From contig CAJZFF010000135.1 in NCBI GenBank assembly GCA_915069725.1, positions 1-5,878 on the forward strand: a DNA stretch of 5,878 nucleotides, read 5' to 3'. This DNA is from an uncultured Actinomyces sp. Lineage in GTDB: Bacteria > Actinomycetota > Actinomycetes > Actinomycetales > Actinomycetaceae. Positions 5,228 to 5,878 of this stretch are shown piece after piece (the stretch's first letter is position 1; the number at the start of each line of letters is the position of its first letter). A program made the translations under genes and the position numbers. Below the pieces are notes generated by a model that saw nothing but the letters and a program-made list of their open reading frames with translations, was not told the origin of the DNA and searched no databases.

Positions 5228-5234
5228 GAGGAGG
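5228..5234 (+). promoter_or_regulatory. Shine-Dalgarno of the peroxiredoxin gene
   Basis: GAGGAGG lies 4 nt before ATG 5239, a near-perfect anti-16S match with a slightly short spacer. It fixes the start codon and shows that this gene has a normal leader, unlike several others in the window. Confidence 0.75.
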
Positions 5235-5238
5235 ACCC

Positions 5239-5715
5239 ATGACCCAGCTCGCCGCCGGTGACCGAGCCCCGGAGTTCGCCCTGCCCGATCAGAACGGCCG
5301 TACCGTGACCCTTGGCGACCTTTGCGCCAGCACGGATAAGGGCGTCATCGTCTACTTCTACCCCAAGGCCTGCACTCCGGGATGCACCAAGGAGGCGTGC
5401 GACTTCAGGGACTCCTTGGAAGCACTCGAGGCGGCCGGTTATGCCGTCGTCGGCATCTCCCCCGACCCGCAGAGCGCGCAGGCCAAGTTCTCCGACCGTC
5501 ACGACCTGCCCTTCCCCCTGTTGTCGGACGCCGACCACGCCGTCATGGAGGCCTGGGGAGTGTGGGGCGAGAAGAAGAACTACGGCAAGGTCTACACCGG
5601 CGTCATCCGCTCGACCGTGGTGGTGGCCCCGGACGGGACCGTGGCGCTGGCCCAGTACAACGTGCGAGCCACCGGTCACGTCAAGCGGCTGCGCGCCGCA
5701 CTGGGCGTGGACTGA
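5239..5715 (+). CDS. bcp: Thioredoxin-dependent peroxiredoxin, Bcp/PrxQ type
   Basis: This 158-residue cytosolic enzyme reduces hydrogen peroxide and organic hydroperoxides, with thioredoxin restoring it. The length is typical for Bcp. It begins GDRAPEFALPDQNG (residues 7-20). The active site FYPKACTPGCTKEACDFRD (40-58) holds the peroxidatic Cys49 in the TPGC motif and the resolving Cys54 five residues on, the PrxQ alpha arrangement. GISPDPQSAQAKF (72-84), the segment WGEKKNYGKVYTG (109-121), then VIRSTVVVAPDG with the catalytic Arg124, complete the fold. An extra Cys45 next to the active-site Thr and a Cys29 are not part of the known mechanism. The start is fixed by GAGGAGG 4 nt upstream. 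It appears monocistronic, lying between the orphan gene and tRNA-Leu. The family call is near certain. Confidence 0.96.
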   Translation: MTQLAAGDRAPEFALPDQNGRTVTLGDLCASTDKGVIVYFYPKACTPGCTKEACDFRDSLEALEAAGYAVVGISPDPQSAQAKFSDRHDLPFPLLSDADHAVMEAWGVWGEKKNYGKVYTGVIRSTVVVAPDGTVALAQYNVRATGHVKRLRAALGVD

Positions 5716-5765
5716 TACGAGCACGGCAGCGGTCGCCGCATTCTGCTATCCGGGACTCAGGTCGG

Positions 5766-5771
5766 TAGAGT
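5766..5771 (+). promoter_or_regulatory. Candidate -10 element of tRNA-Leu
   Basis: TAGAGT matches TATAAT at 4 of 6 and ends 12 nt before the tRNA, giving a short precursor leader of about 5 nt. The -35 region (around 5741-5748) is poor. It also lies 50 nt after the peroxiredoxin stop, so read-through is possible. Confidence 0.4.
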
Positions 5772-5783
5772 GGGCACCGCACA

Positions 5784-5865
5784 GCGCGAGTGGCGGAATT
5801 GGTAGACGCCCCAGGTTTAGGTCCTGGTGCCTTCGGGCGTGAGGGTTCGAGTCCCTTCTCGCGCA
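5784..5865 (+). tRNA. tRNA-Leu(TAG), CCA not encoded
   Basis: This is a class II tRNA of 82 nt. The acceptor GCGCGAG pairs perfectly with CTCGCGC (5858-5864). The D arm contains the typical GGTAGACGC. The anticodon stem CCAGG/CCTGG has loop TTTAGGT with anticodon TAG at 5818-5820. A long variable arm runs around GCCTTCGGGC, and the T loop is TTCGAGT. Discriminator A5865 is followed by CAG, so CCA must be added after transcription. It reads CUN leucine codons, mainly CUA. Confidence 0.97.
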
Positions 5866-5878
5866 CAGATTTCAGTTC

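Noticed and set aside
5729..5739. GCGG-TCG-CCGC as terminator after bcp
   Set aside because: The stem has only 4 bp; the ATTCT that follows is not a convincing U-tract.

Overview
The window is about 5.9 kb of high-GC chromosomal DNA. Codon use, GC-rich third positions, several probably leaderless genes and protein relationships point to a high-GC Gram-positive bacterium, most likely Actinomyces or a close relative. The genus is inferred from overall character, not from a marker gene. It reads mostly as ordinary housekeeping chromosome: no transposase, integrase, phage, CRISPR or toxin-antitoxin genes are visible, and I do not see a new multi-gene system.

Layout. (1) 1-2250 is a methyl-donor salvage pair. 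A homocysteine S-methyltransferase (mmuM-like, minus strand, cut by the left edge) is transcribed away from an amino-acid permease of the S-methylmethionine type (mmuP-like, plus strand), with only 49 bp between the starts. Together they would import S-methylmethionine and use its methyl group to turn homocysteine into methionine. (2) 2282-3626, minus strand: a 306-residue ATP-grasp ligase of unknown substrate, followed 49 bp later by a small YccF-type membrane protein. YccF ends convergently with mmuP. (3) 3808-4320, plus strand: an unrecognised small membrane protein with two hydrophobic segments and a very basic tail. (4) 4493-4568: tRNA-Lys(CTT), then about 290 bp without a convincing gene but rich in inverted repeats. 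(5) 4859-5083: a 74-residue orphan small protein with a good Shine-Dalgarno. (6) 5239-5715: a Bcp/PrxQ-type peroxiredoxin with a hairpin in front of its Shine-Dalgarno. (7) 5784-5865: tRNA-Leu(TAG).

Two modes of translation start can be read. The mmuM, mmuP, ATP-grasp and membrane-protein genes lack a Shine-Dalgarno and have a -10-like hexamer (TACCGT, TAGCGT, TAGCGT, CACAAT) 6-7 nt before the start codon, as expected for leaderless mRNAs. The orphan small protein and the peroxiredoxin have strong GAGGAG-type ribosome binding sites. The points most worth a second look are the compact mmuM/mmuP promoter with its central palindrome, the altered acidic motif in the ATP-grasp enzyme, the hairpin-rich region with the orphan small gene after tRNA-Lys, and the extra cysteine beside the peroxiredoxin active site.
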